From Acidimicrobiaceae bacterium (GTDB taxonomy: Bacteria; Actinomycetota; Acidimicrobiia; Acidimicrobiales; RAAP-2), in the NCBI GenBank assembly GCA_947447225.1, contig CANFJV010000002.1, positions 1 to 64,000 on the forward strand: a stretch of DNA of 64,000 nt. Reading direction: 5' to 3'. Position numbers and translations under genes: made by a program. A model generated the notes under the pieces. The model searched no databases. It had not been told where the DNA came from and saw only the letters and a list, made by a program, of their open reading frames with translations. Shown here piece after piece: positions 57,817 to 64,000 of the stretch. Numbering within the stretch: the stretch's first letter is position 1; each line of letters begins with the position of its first letter.

Positions 57817-58719
57817 ATGAAGACCAAACTCTTCGTCACGCTGTTTGGCGTTCTTGAGCGCATCCCTGATCGACTAGCGATTGCACTTGCATCGCTCGTG
57901 GCAAGCCTCATTGGCCGTCGACAAAGCGCTGCTCGAAGAACCGTAACCTCGAATGTGCGGGCCATGCTCGAAGCGCAAGCAGCAGGCGCACCTATTGACG
58001 CGGGACTCGTTGAACGCCTTGTCAACCGAAATTTTAAGACCTATGGACGCTACTGGGCAGAAGGGGCAACGCTGGCGTCGGTCAGTGCTTCACAGTTGTC
58101 GAGTCGTTTGGTGATTGCAGAAGGTGAAGATCTCCTTCGCGAGGCACTCGCTCGGGGAAATGGCGTGGTGTTGGCGCTTCCCCATGTCGGCTCTTGGGAA
58201 TGGGGCGGCGCATACTTGGCCCATATTGGCCTCCCGATGACCGCGGTGGCGGAACGACTTGAGCCAGAAGAACTCTTCGAATTCTTCTTGGAGAAGCGGA
58301 CCTCAATGGGTCTCGGCGTCATCCCACTCGGCCCTGAAGCTGGCACTGCGCTCACCAAACATCTCAAAAGCGGTGGCCTCGTTGGATTGCTTTGCGACCG
58401 AGACATTCTTGGCGGAGGTCAACCAACAACCTTGTTTGGCCACCCGGTCACCGTGCCCAAAGGTCCTGCGACCCTTGCACTTCGCACCGGAGCCACGCTG
58501 CTTGCAGGCGTGGCGTATTCCGGGCCGCACGGTCACCACATTGCCCACATTGAAGGACCAATTGACACAACTCGAGTAGACGGACTCCGAGCAGATGTGA
58601 CTCGTGTCACTGAGCAGTTGACGCAGATCATGGAAGGGTTGATTGCACGGAGTCCGGACCAGTGGCATGTCTTCACGCCCGTCTACGACGAGGACACGAC
58701 GTCGCGGATCTTGTCGTGA
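57817..58719 (+). CDS. PIM acyltransferase (lysophospholipid acyltransferase family, PatA-like)
   Basis: 300 residues of the LpxL/HtrB-PatA family with the catalytic His123-x4-Glu128 ('LPHVGSWEWGG') and 'GLLCDRDILGGGQPTTLFGHPVTVPKGPATLALRTGATLL'. In mycobacteria the enzyme acylates a mannose of phosphatidylinositol mannosides at the cytosolic membrane face. Position between pgsA1 and pimA matches that role. Its stop overlaps the pimA start (GTGA). Confidence 0.92.
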   Translation: MKTKLFVTLFGVLERIPDRLAIALASLVASLIGRRQSAARRTVTSNVRAMLEAQAAGAPIDAGLVERLVNRNFKTYGRYWAEGATLASVSASQLSSRLVIAEGEDLLREALARGNGVVLALPHVGSWEWGGAYLAHIGLPMTAVAERLEPEELFEFFLEKRTSMGLGVIPLGPEAGTALTKHLKSGGLVGLLCDRDILGGGQPTTLFGHPVTVPKGPATLALRTGATLLAGVAYSGPHGHHIAHIEGPIDTTRVDGLRADVTRVTEQLTQIMEGLIARSPDQWHVFTPVYDEDTTSRILS

Positions 58720-59825
58720 GGATTGGACTGGTTTCCCCCTACGCCTTGAGCGCGGTCGGAGGGGTGCAAGGCCAAGTGGCAGGTCTTGCGCTTGCTCTAT
58801 GTGACCGCGGCCACGAAGTGGTGGTTGCCGCACCTTCTGCCACCGGCCATGTTGCCGATCATCTGAAGGCTCATGGAGTTTCCGTCGTCAATGGTGGCGG
58901 AACGTTTTCCATTCCTGCGAATGGTTCGATTGCGCCAATTTCACTCAATCCGTTCGCTGCTCTTCGTGTTCGACGAGCGTTTGTCGCGGCGAAGTGTGAG
59001 GTCATTCATTGCCATGAGCCCTTGGCTCCACTGCTGAGCTACGCAGTGGTGCTGTTGCCACCAACACCACTCGTCGCCACGTACCACCGTGCTGGTGGGG
59101 GAGCACTGATGCGCCTGCTCTGGCCGATTCGCCCCCTGTTTGGGCGAAGGTTCGAGCGGAGTTTTGCCGTTTCAAACGCAGCAAAGGGATTTGCCAAGTT
59201 CGTGACGACAGCAGAGCCAACCGTCGTGTTCAATGGCATGGATTTGCGTGCCCTTGACTTGGCAACACCAGTAGAGATCGATGGTCCGTCAATATTCTTC
59301 CTTGGCCGCCACGAGGAACGAAAGGGATTGTCGGACCTCCTCCATGCTCACGAACAACTCGAGGGCGTTACGTTGGTCATTGGCGGACTTGGTCCACAAA
59401 GTGAAGCGCTTATGGCGCGCTTTCCTGAATCCCCGACTCGAAAATGGCTTGGTCGGATCAGCGATGATGACAAGTACGCCTACCTCCGAAGCGCCACCAT
59501 CACCTGTGCGCCATCACTTGGCGGAGAGTCCTTCGGGGTCATTGTTCTTGAGGCACTTGCGGCATCGTCAATCGCCGTTATTTCTTCCCTTGATGGTTAT
59601 CGCGAAGCCGCCGCGGGACATGCATTGGAGTTCCCCCCAGGGGAGGTGGATGCACTTCGCGACACCTTGCGAGAAGCACTTCGCTGTGCCGCAACCGGTG
59701 AGGGCGTGGGTTCGGCCTCAGCCAAGGCGGCGGCACGAGATCATGGGGTTCATTGGTCAATGGCAGCGTTGGCCGAGATCTATGAACACTCCTACGCCGA
59801 GGTCATTGAAAAAAGAACGCGTTGA
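58716..59825 (+). CDS. pimA: Phosphatidylinositol alpha-mannosyltransferase PimA
   Basis: GT4-family enzyme (369 residues) adding the first mannose to phosphatidylinositol. 'IGLVSPYALSAVGGVQGQVAGLALALCDRGHEV' is the PimA-like N-terminal loop; 'FNGMDLRAL', 'FFLGRHEERKGLSDLL' and 'GGESFGVIVLEALAASS' (E-x7-E) mark the donor domain. GTG 58716 sits in the preceding stop. Locus order supports PimA over other GT4 enzymes. Confidence 0.93.
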   Translation: MRIGLVSPYALSAVGGVQGQVAGLALALCDRGHEVVVAAPSATGHVADHLKAHGVSVVNGGGTFSIPANGSIAPISLNPFAALRVRRAFVAAKCEVIHCHEPLAPLLSYAVVLLPPTPLVATYHRAGGGALMRLLWPIRPLFGRRFERSFAVSNAAKGFAKFVTTAEPTVVFNGMDLRALDLATPVEIDGPSIFFLGRHEERKGLSDLLHAHEQLEGVTLVIGGLGPQSEALMARFPESPTRKWLGRISDDDKYAYLRSATITCAPSLGGESFGVIVLEALAASSIAVISSLDGYREAAAGHALEFPPGEVDALRDTLREALRCAATGEGVGSASAKAAARDHGVHWSMAALAEIYEHSYAEVIEKRTR

Positions 59826-59851
59826 GAATCTTGCCCATTGGTGCGAGCCGG

Positions 59852-59857
59852 TAGCGT
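59852..59857 (+). promoter_or_regulatory. Leaderless -10 element of the M48 peptidase gene
   Basis: CGGTAGCGT, then GGAGGT, then ATG 59864. The six spacer bases also resemble a Shine-Dalgarno sequence but touch the start codon. Confidence 0.45.
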
Positions 59858-59863
59858 GGAGGT

Positions 59864-60790
59864 ATGGCGCAGCGAAAAGGACAGCGAAATCGAGGACGCC
59901 GCAGCAATGATCGTGGCCGTGGCGGAGTAGAGGCGCCAGTCGTACTGCCGCCATCAGCCGAAACCAGTCTTTTTGGCTTCGAGGTCGGCACAGATGAGGT
60001 GGCTACAAACTTGAGTGCGGCCAGAAAAGTGGCAGCGTTGGCCGTTGGTGTACCTGTTGGTCTTGTGGTTGCGCTGGTGACGGGCGTTGCTTTGGCGCTG
60101 TTGGCAGGATACGTCTTCGTCATCGTTGCCATCATTTGTGGTGTGGGTGCAGGCGCCTTCGCCACCCGTCAACTCGAAACTTCAGCAACCGAGACGACCT
60201 TGGCCATCATTTCGGCCCGAACGGTTGACGCCGCAGAGGTTCCACGACTCGCCAACTTGGTTGACGCCATGGTGGCAACTGTCGGACTCGCCACGCCAGC
60301 GCTGTGCGTGGTGGACGACGACGTCATCAATGCCTGTGCGGTAGGCCACGGCGCCTCAGCAACGCTCATTGTGACGAGTGGCCTGTTGGAGAAGCTCGAT
60401 CTCATTTCCCTAGAAGGGGTCGTTGCGCACGAACTTGCACATTTGCGGAGCGGCGACGGCCATCGTGGTGCGGTTGCCGTTGCAGCGGCAAAGCGTGGAC
60501 TCGGTGCCGGATCGAGCGAGAAGTTGCACCGAAGCGCCGGTCGAGGTCGCGAACTTCGAGCGGACCAAGTCGGCGCTGCATCGGTTCGTTACCCTCGGGG
60601 GATGGCCGCAGCGTTGTCGCTTTGCGAGCAGGGCACAGAACCTGCTCGAACCTCGTTTTTTCGAAGCCCAGCGTTTGCCGCAACTCGCTGGCTGTGGTTT
60701 GACCCCATGGTGACCGAACGATCACCTGAGGCGGCTATGGACAATCACGATGCGACGTCGCTTCGGCTGGCTGTTCTCGAAGAGTGGTAG
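59864..60790 (+). CDS. M48-family membrane metallopeptidase
   Basis: 308 residues. A basic Arg/Gly-rich N-terminus, two hydrophobic helices (about 57-100), then a zinc peptidase domain with His189-Glu-Leu-Ala-His193 ('VVAHELAHLRSGD') and the third-ligand Glu in 'GRELRADQVGAASVRYP'. It resembles HtpX/Ste24-like quality-control proteases. It is inserted between pimA and pdxS, with its own promoter-like element, so a role in PIM metabolism is not implied. Confidence 0.88.
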   Translation: MAQRKGQRNRGRRSNDRGRGGVEAPVVLPPSAETSLFGFEVGTDEVATNLSAARKVAALAVGVPVGLVVALVTGVALALLAGYVFVIVAIICGVGAGAFATRQLETSATETTLAIISARTVDAAEVPRLANLVDAMVATVGLATPALCVVDDDVINACAVGHGASATLIVTSGLLEKLDLISLEGVVAHELAHLRSGDGHRGAVAVAAAKRGLGAGSSEKLHRSAGRGRELRADQVGAASVRYPRGMAAALSLCEQGTEPARTSFFRSPAFAATRWLWFDPMVTERSPEAAMDNHDATSLRLAVLEEW

Positions 60791-60825
60791 GCCACTCGTC
60801 CGAACGAGTTGTTGAACCTCATCGG

Positions 60826-60831
60826 TAGGAT
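60826..60831 (+). promoter_or_regulatory. Leaderless -10 element of pdxS
   Basis: CGGTAGGAT, then GAGGAC, then ATG 60838. Confidence 0.5.
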
Positions 60832-60837
60832 GAGGAC

Positions 60838-61734
60838 ATGACTGAGCACGACACTTCTCGCACCACTGGAACCTTTACGGTCAAGCGCGGCCTCGCCGAC
60901 ATGCTCCGTGGAGGCGTCATCATGGACGTGGTTAATGCCGAACAGGCGAGAATCGCCGAAGATGCAGGTGCGGTTGCGGTGATGGCCCTTGAGCGCGTGC
61001 CATCAGATATCCGTCGTGATGGTGGTGTGGCTCGCATGAGTGACCCTGCACTCATTGAAGAGATCCAGGCTGCGGTATCAGTTCCCGTGATGGCAAAGGC
61101 TCGTATTGGCCACTTTGCCGAAGCGCAAATTCTTCAGGCACTCGGTGTTGACTACATCGACGAATCCGAGGTCTTGACCCCAGCTGACGAGGCAAACCAC
61201 ATCGATAAGTGGGCCTTTGAGATTCCTTTCGTCTGCGGCGCGACGAACTTGGGTGAAGCACTTCGTCGCATCGCCGAAGGAGCATGCCTCATCCGCTCAA
61301 AGGGTGAAGCTGGAACTGGAAACGTGGTGGAAGCCGTTCGCCACTTGCGCTCTATCAACGCCTCGATTCGCGAGATTCGCCAAGCCGATGCCAATGAGTT
61401 GTTCACCATTGCCAAGAACCACCAAGCCCCAATTGGCTTAATCCAAGAAATCGCCGAGACCGGCAAACTTCCCGTTCCGCTGTTCTGTGCAGGTGGTATT
61501 TCCACGCCAGCTGACGCCGCACTCGTGCTGCAACTTGGCGCCGAAGCCGTCTTCGTTGGTTCAGGCATCTTCAAGAGCTCGAACCCGCAGTTATTTGCCC
61601 GTGCCATTGTCGAAGCCACCACACACTATGAAGATGCCGCGGTTGTGGCCAAGGTTTCTCGTGGACTTGGAGCGGCCATGGCCGGTCTTGAGACCGCAAC
61701 ACTCGAGAGCCGGTACGCCGAGCGCGGCTGGTAG
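60838..61734 (+). CDS. pdxS: Pyridoxal 5'-phosphate synthase subunit PdxS
   Basis: PLP synthase lyase subunit (298 residues), condensing ribose 5-phosphate, glyceraldehyde 3-phosphate and ammonia. Highly conserved: '[42 protein letters not shown]', '[16 protein letters not shown]', '[13 protein letters not shown]', '[30 protein letters not shown]'. Works with PdxT, encoded 2 bases downstream. Confidence 0.98.
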   Translation: MTEHDTSRTTGTFTVKRGLADMLRGGVIMDVVNAEQARIAEDAGAVAVMALERVPSDIRRDGGVARMSDPALIEEIQAAVSVPVMAKARIGHFAEAQILQALGVDYIDESEVLTPADEANHIDKWAFEIPFVCGATNLGEALRRIAEGACLIRSKGEAGTGNVVEAVRHLRSINASIREIRQADANELFTIAKNHQAPIGLIQEIAETGKLPVPLFCAGGISTPADAALVLQLGAEAVFVGSGIFKSSNPQLFARAIVEATTHYEDAAVVAKVSRGLGAAMAGLETATLESRYAERGW

Positions 61735-61736
61735 GT

Positions 61737-62357
61737 ATGGGCCTGAGCCCCGTTGGCATTTTGGCCCTCCAAGGAGACGTTCGAGAGCATCGAGCAGTCA
61801 TGGAGTCGCTTGGCCACCACGTCGTGAGTGTGAAAACGCCAGGAGATTTGGAGGCCGTCAGTGCAATGGTCTTGCCCGGTGGCGAGTCAACTGCGATCAG
61901 CTTGTTGTTGAAATCAAGCGGTCTGTTGTCGCCGCTTCGTCAACGAATTGCTGACGGGATGCCGACGTTTGGCACCTGTGCTGGATTGGTGCTGCTCGCG
62001 AGGTCCATTCTTGATGGCAGGGCTGATCAAGTGCAGTTAGACGGTATTGATGCGGTGGTCCGTCGAAATGGATTTGGCCGCCAGCGATTCTCCTTTGAAA
62101 CCCGCGCCGAAGGTGCCGGCCCATTGCAAGGCATGAGTCTCCCCGCCGTGTTCATCAGAGCTCCACTCATTGAGTCTGTCGGCGACGACGTTGAAATTCT
62201 CGCCACGATTGACCGAGACGGCGAGGACACTGCAGTGCTCATCCGTCAAGGATCTGTCTTGGCTGGCTCGTTCCATCCTGAGTTGACCTCGGACCGACGA
62301 TGCCACGAAGTGTTCTCCACCATGGTTGAACAGGGCACCGTTCACACAACCTTGTAG
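61737..62357 (+). CDS. pdxT: Pyridoxal 5'-phosphate synthase glutaminase subunit PdxT
   Basis: Class I glutamine amidotransferase (206 residues) that feeds ammonia to PdxS. 'GILALQGDVREH', 'MVLPGGESTAISLLLKSSGL', nucleophile Cys in 'FGTCAGLVLLA' and His-Pro-Glu in 'GSFHPELTSD' complete the triad. Immediately follows pdxS. Confidence 0.97.
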   Translation: MGLSPVGILALQGDVREHRAVMESLGHHVVSVKTPGDLEAVSAMVLPGGESTAISLLLKSSGLLSPLRQRIADGMPTFGTCAGLVLLARSILDGRADQVQLDGIDAVVRRNGFGRQRFSFETRAEGAGPLQGMSLPAVFIRAPLIESVGDDVEILATIDRDGEDTAVLIRQGSVLAGSFHPELTSDRRCHEVFSTMVEQGTVHTTL

Positions 62358-62387
62358 GATTTTGAGCGAAGCGCGCGAGAGGAATTC

Positions 62388-63137
62388 ATGTCCGGTCACT
62401 CCAAATGGGCCACCACAAAGCACAAAAAGGGCGCCAAAGACGCAGCCCGAGCAAAGTCATTCGCCAAACTGATTCGCCAGGTTGAAGTTGCAGCTCGTGA
62501 AGGCGGTGGCGACGTCAACTCCAATGCCACCCTTCGCACGATGTACGCAAAGGCCCGTGATGCCTCGGTTCCGCTCGACACGATCGAGCGTGCCATCAAG
62601 CGTGGAACCGGCGAGCTCGAAGGTGTTCGCTATGAAGCCATCACCTATGAGGGCTATGCGCCAGGAGGCGTAGCCGTCATTGTTGAAACCTTGACCGATA
62701 ATCGCAACCGGACGTCGGCTGAAGTTCGCCACTTGTTCTCCAAGAACGGCGGCTCAATGGCAGAACCAGGTGCGGTTTCATGGCAGTTTGATCGTCGTGG
62801 TGTGATCGGTGTTGACCGGGTGGCCGACGAAGATTCGCTCATGGAAGCACTCATGGACGCTGGCGCCGATGATTTGGCCGATGACGGTACGCAGTGGACG
62901 GTGACCTGTGAAGCCGCAGAAACCCACGCAGTGAAGAGTGCACTTGAGGCCGCTGGATTCACGATTTCGAGTGCCGAGCCTTCGCTGGTGCCCTCACAAA
63001 CCGTGCCCGTCGGCGATGCAGGGGAGGCAACGAAGTTGCTCCGTCTCCTTGATGCCATTGACGACCACGATGATGTGCAGGCGGTGCACGCAAATGCCGA
63101 CATCCCAGACGCAATCCTTGAGGCGTACGAGGGATAG
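62388..63137 (+). CDS. yebC: YebC/PmpR-family regulatory or translation factor
   Basis: 249 residues of the YebC/TACO1 family: 'SGHSKWATTKHKKGAKDAARAKSFAKLIRQ' at the N-terminus, 'PLDTIERAIKRGTGELEG', 'EGYAPGGVAVIVETLTDNRNRT' and 'FSKNGGSMAEPGAVSWQFDRRG'. Family members were described as DNA-binding regulators near ruvC and more recently as ribosome-associated factors helping difficult sequences. ATG 62388 with GAGG upstream. It precedes ruvC as in many bacteria. Confidence 0.96.
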   Translation: MSGHSKWATTKHKKGAKDAARAKSFAKLIRQVEVAAREGGGDVNSNATLRTMYAKARDASVPLDTIERAIKRGTGELEGVRYEAITYEGYAPGGVAVIVETLTDNRNRTSAEVRHLFSKNGGSMAEPGAVSWQFDRRGVIGVDRVADEDSLMEALMDAGADDLADDGTQWTVTCEAAETHAVKSALEAAGFTISSAEPSLVPSQTVPVGDAGEATKLLRLLDAIDDHDDVQAVHANADIPDAILEAYEG

Positions 63138-63169
63138 CAACCGTCCGCCACCTTTTGGTGAACAGTGGC

Positions 63170-63175
63170 TAGTAT
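63170..63175 (+). promoter_or_regulatory. Leaderless -10 element of ruvC
   Basis: TAGTAT, then 7 bases, then GTG 63183. It favours that start over the upstream GTG 63165. Confidence 0.4.
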
Positions 63176-63182
63176 CGAACAC

Positions 63183-63692
63183 GTGTTCGTTCTCGGAATA
63201 GACCCAGGGTTAACTCGTTGTGGGTTTGGGGCTGTACGCCGCACGGGTAATGGTCGTGACTTTGTCGCCATTGCTGCAGGGGTGATCGAGACTGAGCCTT
63301 CTGAAGAACTCCCGGTTCGACTTGGCATCTTGGCAAAGGAACTCGACGGGCTATTTGAAGAGGTCCATCCAGACGTTGTGGTGGTTGAGCGGGTCTTCTT
63401 TCAAACCAATGTCCGCACCGCAATGTCCGTTGCCCAAGCTTCGGGTCTCGCCATTGCGGCCGCCGCGGTAAGGAATATTCCTGTGGTGCAGATGACCGCG
63501 AATGAAGTGAAGTTGGCGCTTACTGGATATGGAGCAGCCACAAAAGAGCAAGTCCAAGCAATGGTGGCTCGACAACTGGGCTTGAGCCAACCACTGAAAC
63601 CCGCCGACGTTGCAGATGCCCTAGCGCTTGCGATTGCGCATCTGACCGCCGCACCGGTCACCGCGGCGATCGCAAAGGCGGTAGCGAGATGA
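63183..63692 (+). CDS. ruvC: Holliday junction resolvase RuvC
   Basis: Endonuclease resolving Holliday junctions (169 residues). Acidic catalytic residues are in 'LGIDPGLTRCGFGAV' (Asp), 'VVVVERVFFQTN' (Glu) and 'LKPADVADALALAIAHL' (Asp-x2-Asp). GTG 63183 gives the canonical beginning MFVLGIDPG; GTG 63165 would add six residues. The stop overlaps the ruvA start (ATGA). Confidence 0.95.
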   Translation: MFVLGIDPGLTRCGFGAVRRTGNGRDFVAIAAGVIETEPSEELPVRLGILAKELDGLFEEVHPDVVVVERVFFQTNVRTAMSVAQASGLAIAAAAVRNIPVVQMTANEVKLALTGYGAATKEQVQAMVARQLGLSQPLKPADVADALALAIAHLTAAPVTAAIAKAVAR

Positions 63693-64000
63693 TTGGTTAC
63701 CTCAGGGGACTGGTCCGTGACTGCGACGCTCAAGGAGTTGTACTCATCGACGTCAATGGCGTTGGCTACAAGGTCATCACGACACCGGCGTCGGCGCACG
63801 TGTGGCAAAACACGACCGGGGACGTTGAGGTGCACGTCCATACCCATGTCCGAGAAGACGCCATTTTGTTATTCGGATTTGCTGAACCGTCAGAGCGAAA
63901 GACCTTTGAGGTGTTGTTGTCTGCCCATGGGGTTGGCCCATCGCTTGCTCTCGCCATTGTGGGCGCACTTTCCCCCTCCGCACTCGCTCAGGCGGTTGAG
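63689..64000 (+). CDS. ruvA: Holliday junction helicase subunit RuvA (3'-truncated by window edge)
   Basis: The first 104 codons of RuvA: N-terminal OB fold 'MIGYLRGLVRD', 'VNGVGYKVITTPAS', 'VHTHVREDAILLFGFAEPSERKTFEVLLSAHGVGPSLALAIVGALSP', reaching the first helix-hairpin-helix. RuvA tetramers bind the junction and load RuvB. The rest, and presumably ruvB, lie beyond the window. Confidence 0.96.
   Translation, partial: MIGYLRGLVRDCDAQGVVLIDVNGVGYKVITTPASAHVWQNTTGDVEVHVHTHVREDAILLFGFAEPSERKTFEVLLSAHGVGPSLALAIVGALSPSALAQAVE

Noticed and set aside
60794-60809. Hairpin ACTCGT-CCGA-ACGAGT as terminator of the M48 gene
   Set aside because: The 6-bp stem is short, has no T-run, and is too weak to call.
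60817-60835. Hairpin CCTCAT...ATGAGG that could hide the pdxS ribosome-binding site
   Set aside because: The same bases contain TAGGAT six bases before the ATG, so the transcript most likely starts at the start codon and would not contain this hairpin.

Overview
The window comes from an actinobacterial chromosome, most likely the class Acidimicrobiia (Ilumatobacter/acIV-like). The evidence is a moderately GC-rich sequence, a Mec-CysO-CysM cysteine route, a mycothiol ligase (MshC), an F420:NADP oxidoreductase, phosphatidylinositol-mannoside (PIM) genes, and two gene orders shared with Mycobacterium tuberculosis: mec-cysO-cysM-rph-rdgB and thrS-HIT-pgsA1-acyltransferase-pimA...pdxS-pdxT-yebC-ruvC-ruvA. 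The class assignment is inference; the phylum is well supported. I found no IS elements, prophage, CRISPR arrays, rRNA or ordinary tRNA genes.

Layout. 1-767: 3'-truncated TauD-type dioxygenase. 896-1920: tmRNA with terminator and promoter, and smpB. 2106-6696: mec, bioY, cysO, cysM, rph, rdgB and a secreted amidase. 6793-11757: an acyl-CoA module of two hotdog hydratase subunits, a fused double acyl-CoA dehydrogenase, an LLM flavoprotein and an epimerase. 11799-24998: mixed metabolism, with a Lon-N protein, SDRs, glycerate kinase, FKBP, a secreted hydrolase, a sulfatase, a Rieske protein, ferredoxin-P450 and an Xaa-Pro peptidase. 24995-32485: clpS-DUF2017, a tandem-FKBP lipoprotein, DUF2252, nitroreductase, enoyl-CoA hydratase/SDR and an ABC exporter. 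32602-51363: a large exopolysaccharide/capsule locus. 51415-54408: SnoaL, an enoyl reductase, F420 reductase and mshC. 54444-64000: thrS, the PIM block, an M48 peptidase, pyridoxal-phosphate synthase, yebC and ruvCA; ruvA runs off the window.

The exopolysaccharide locus looks complete for a Wzx/Wzy-type pathway. It has an initiating phosphoglycosyltransferase, a flippase, a polymerase-like membrane protein and a fused Wzz/tyrosine autokinase whose C-terminus is twelve Tyr-Gly repeats. It also has a low-molecular-weight phosphatase that could reverse that phosphorylation, a DUF4012 membrane protein, and seven glycosyltransferase genes, two of which are two-enzyme fusions.

Two regulatory features stand out. 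First, at least thirteen transcription-leading genes carry a TANNNT hexamer exactly 6 (rarely 7) bases before the start codon, the signature of leaderless mRNAs; this fixes several otherwise ambiguous starts. Second, cysO-cysM is preceded by a GACT-N5-AGTC palindrome matching the core of the IscR type-1 operator, and the CysO encoded here ends Gly-Gly-Ala-Ala, not Gly-Gly, so it should need proteolytic maturation, plausibly by the co-encoded JAMM protease Mec.
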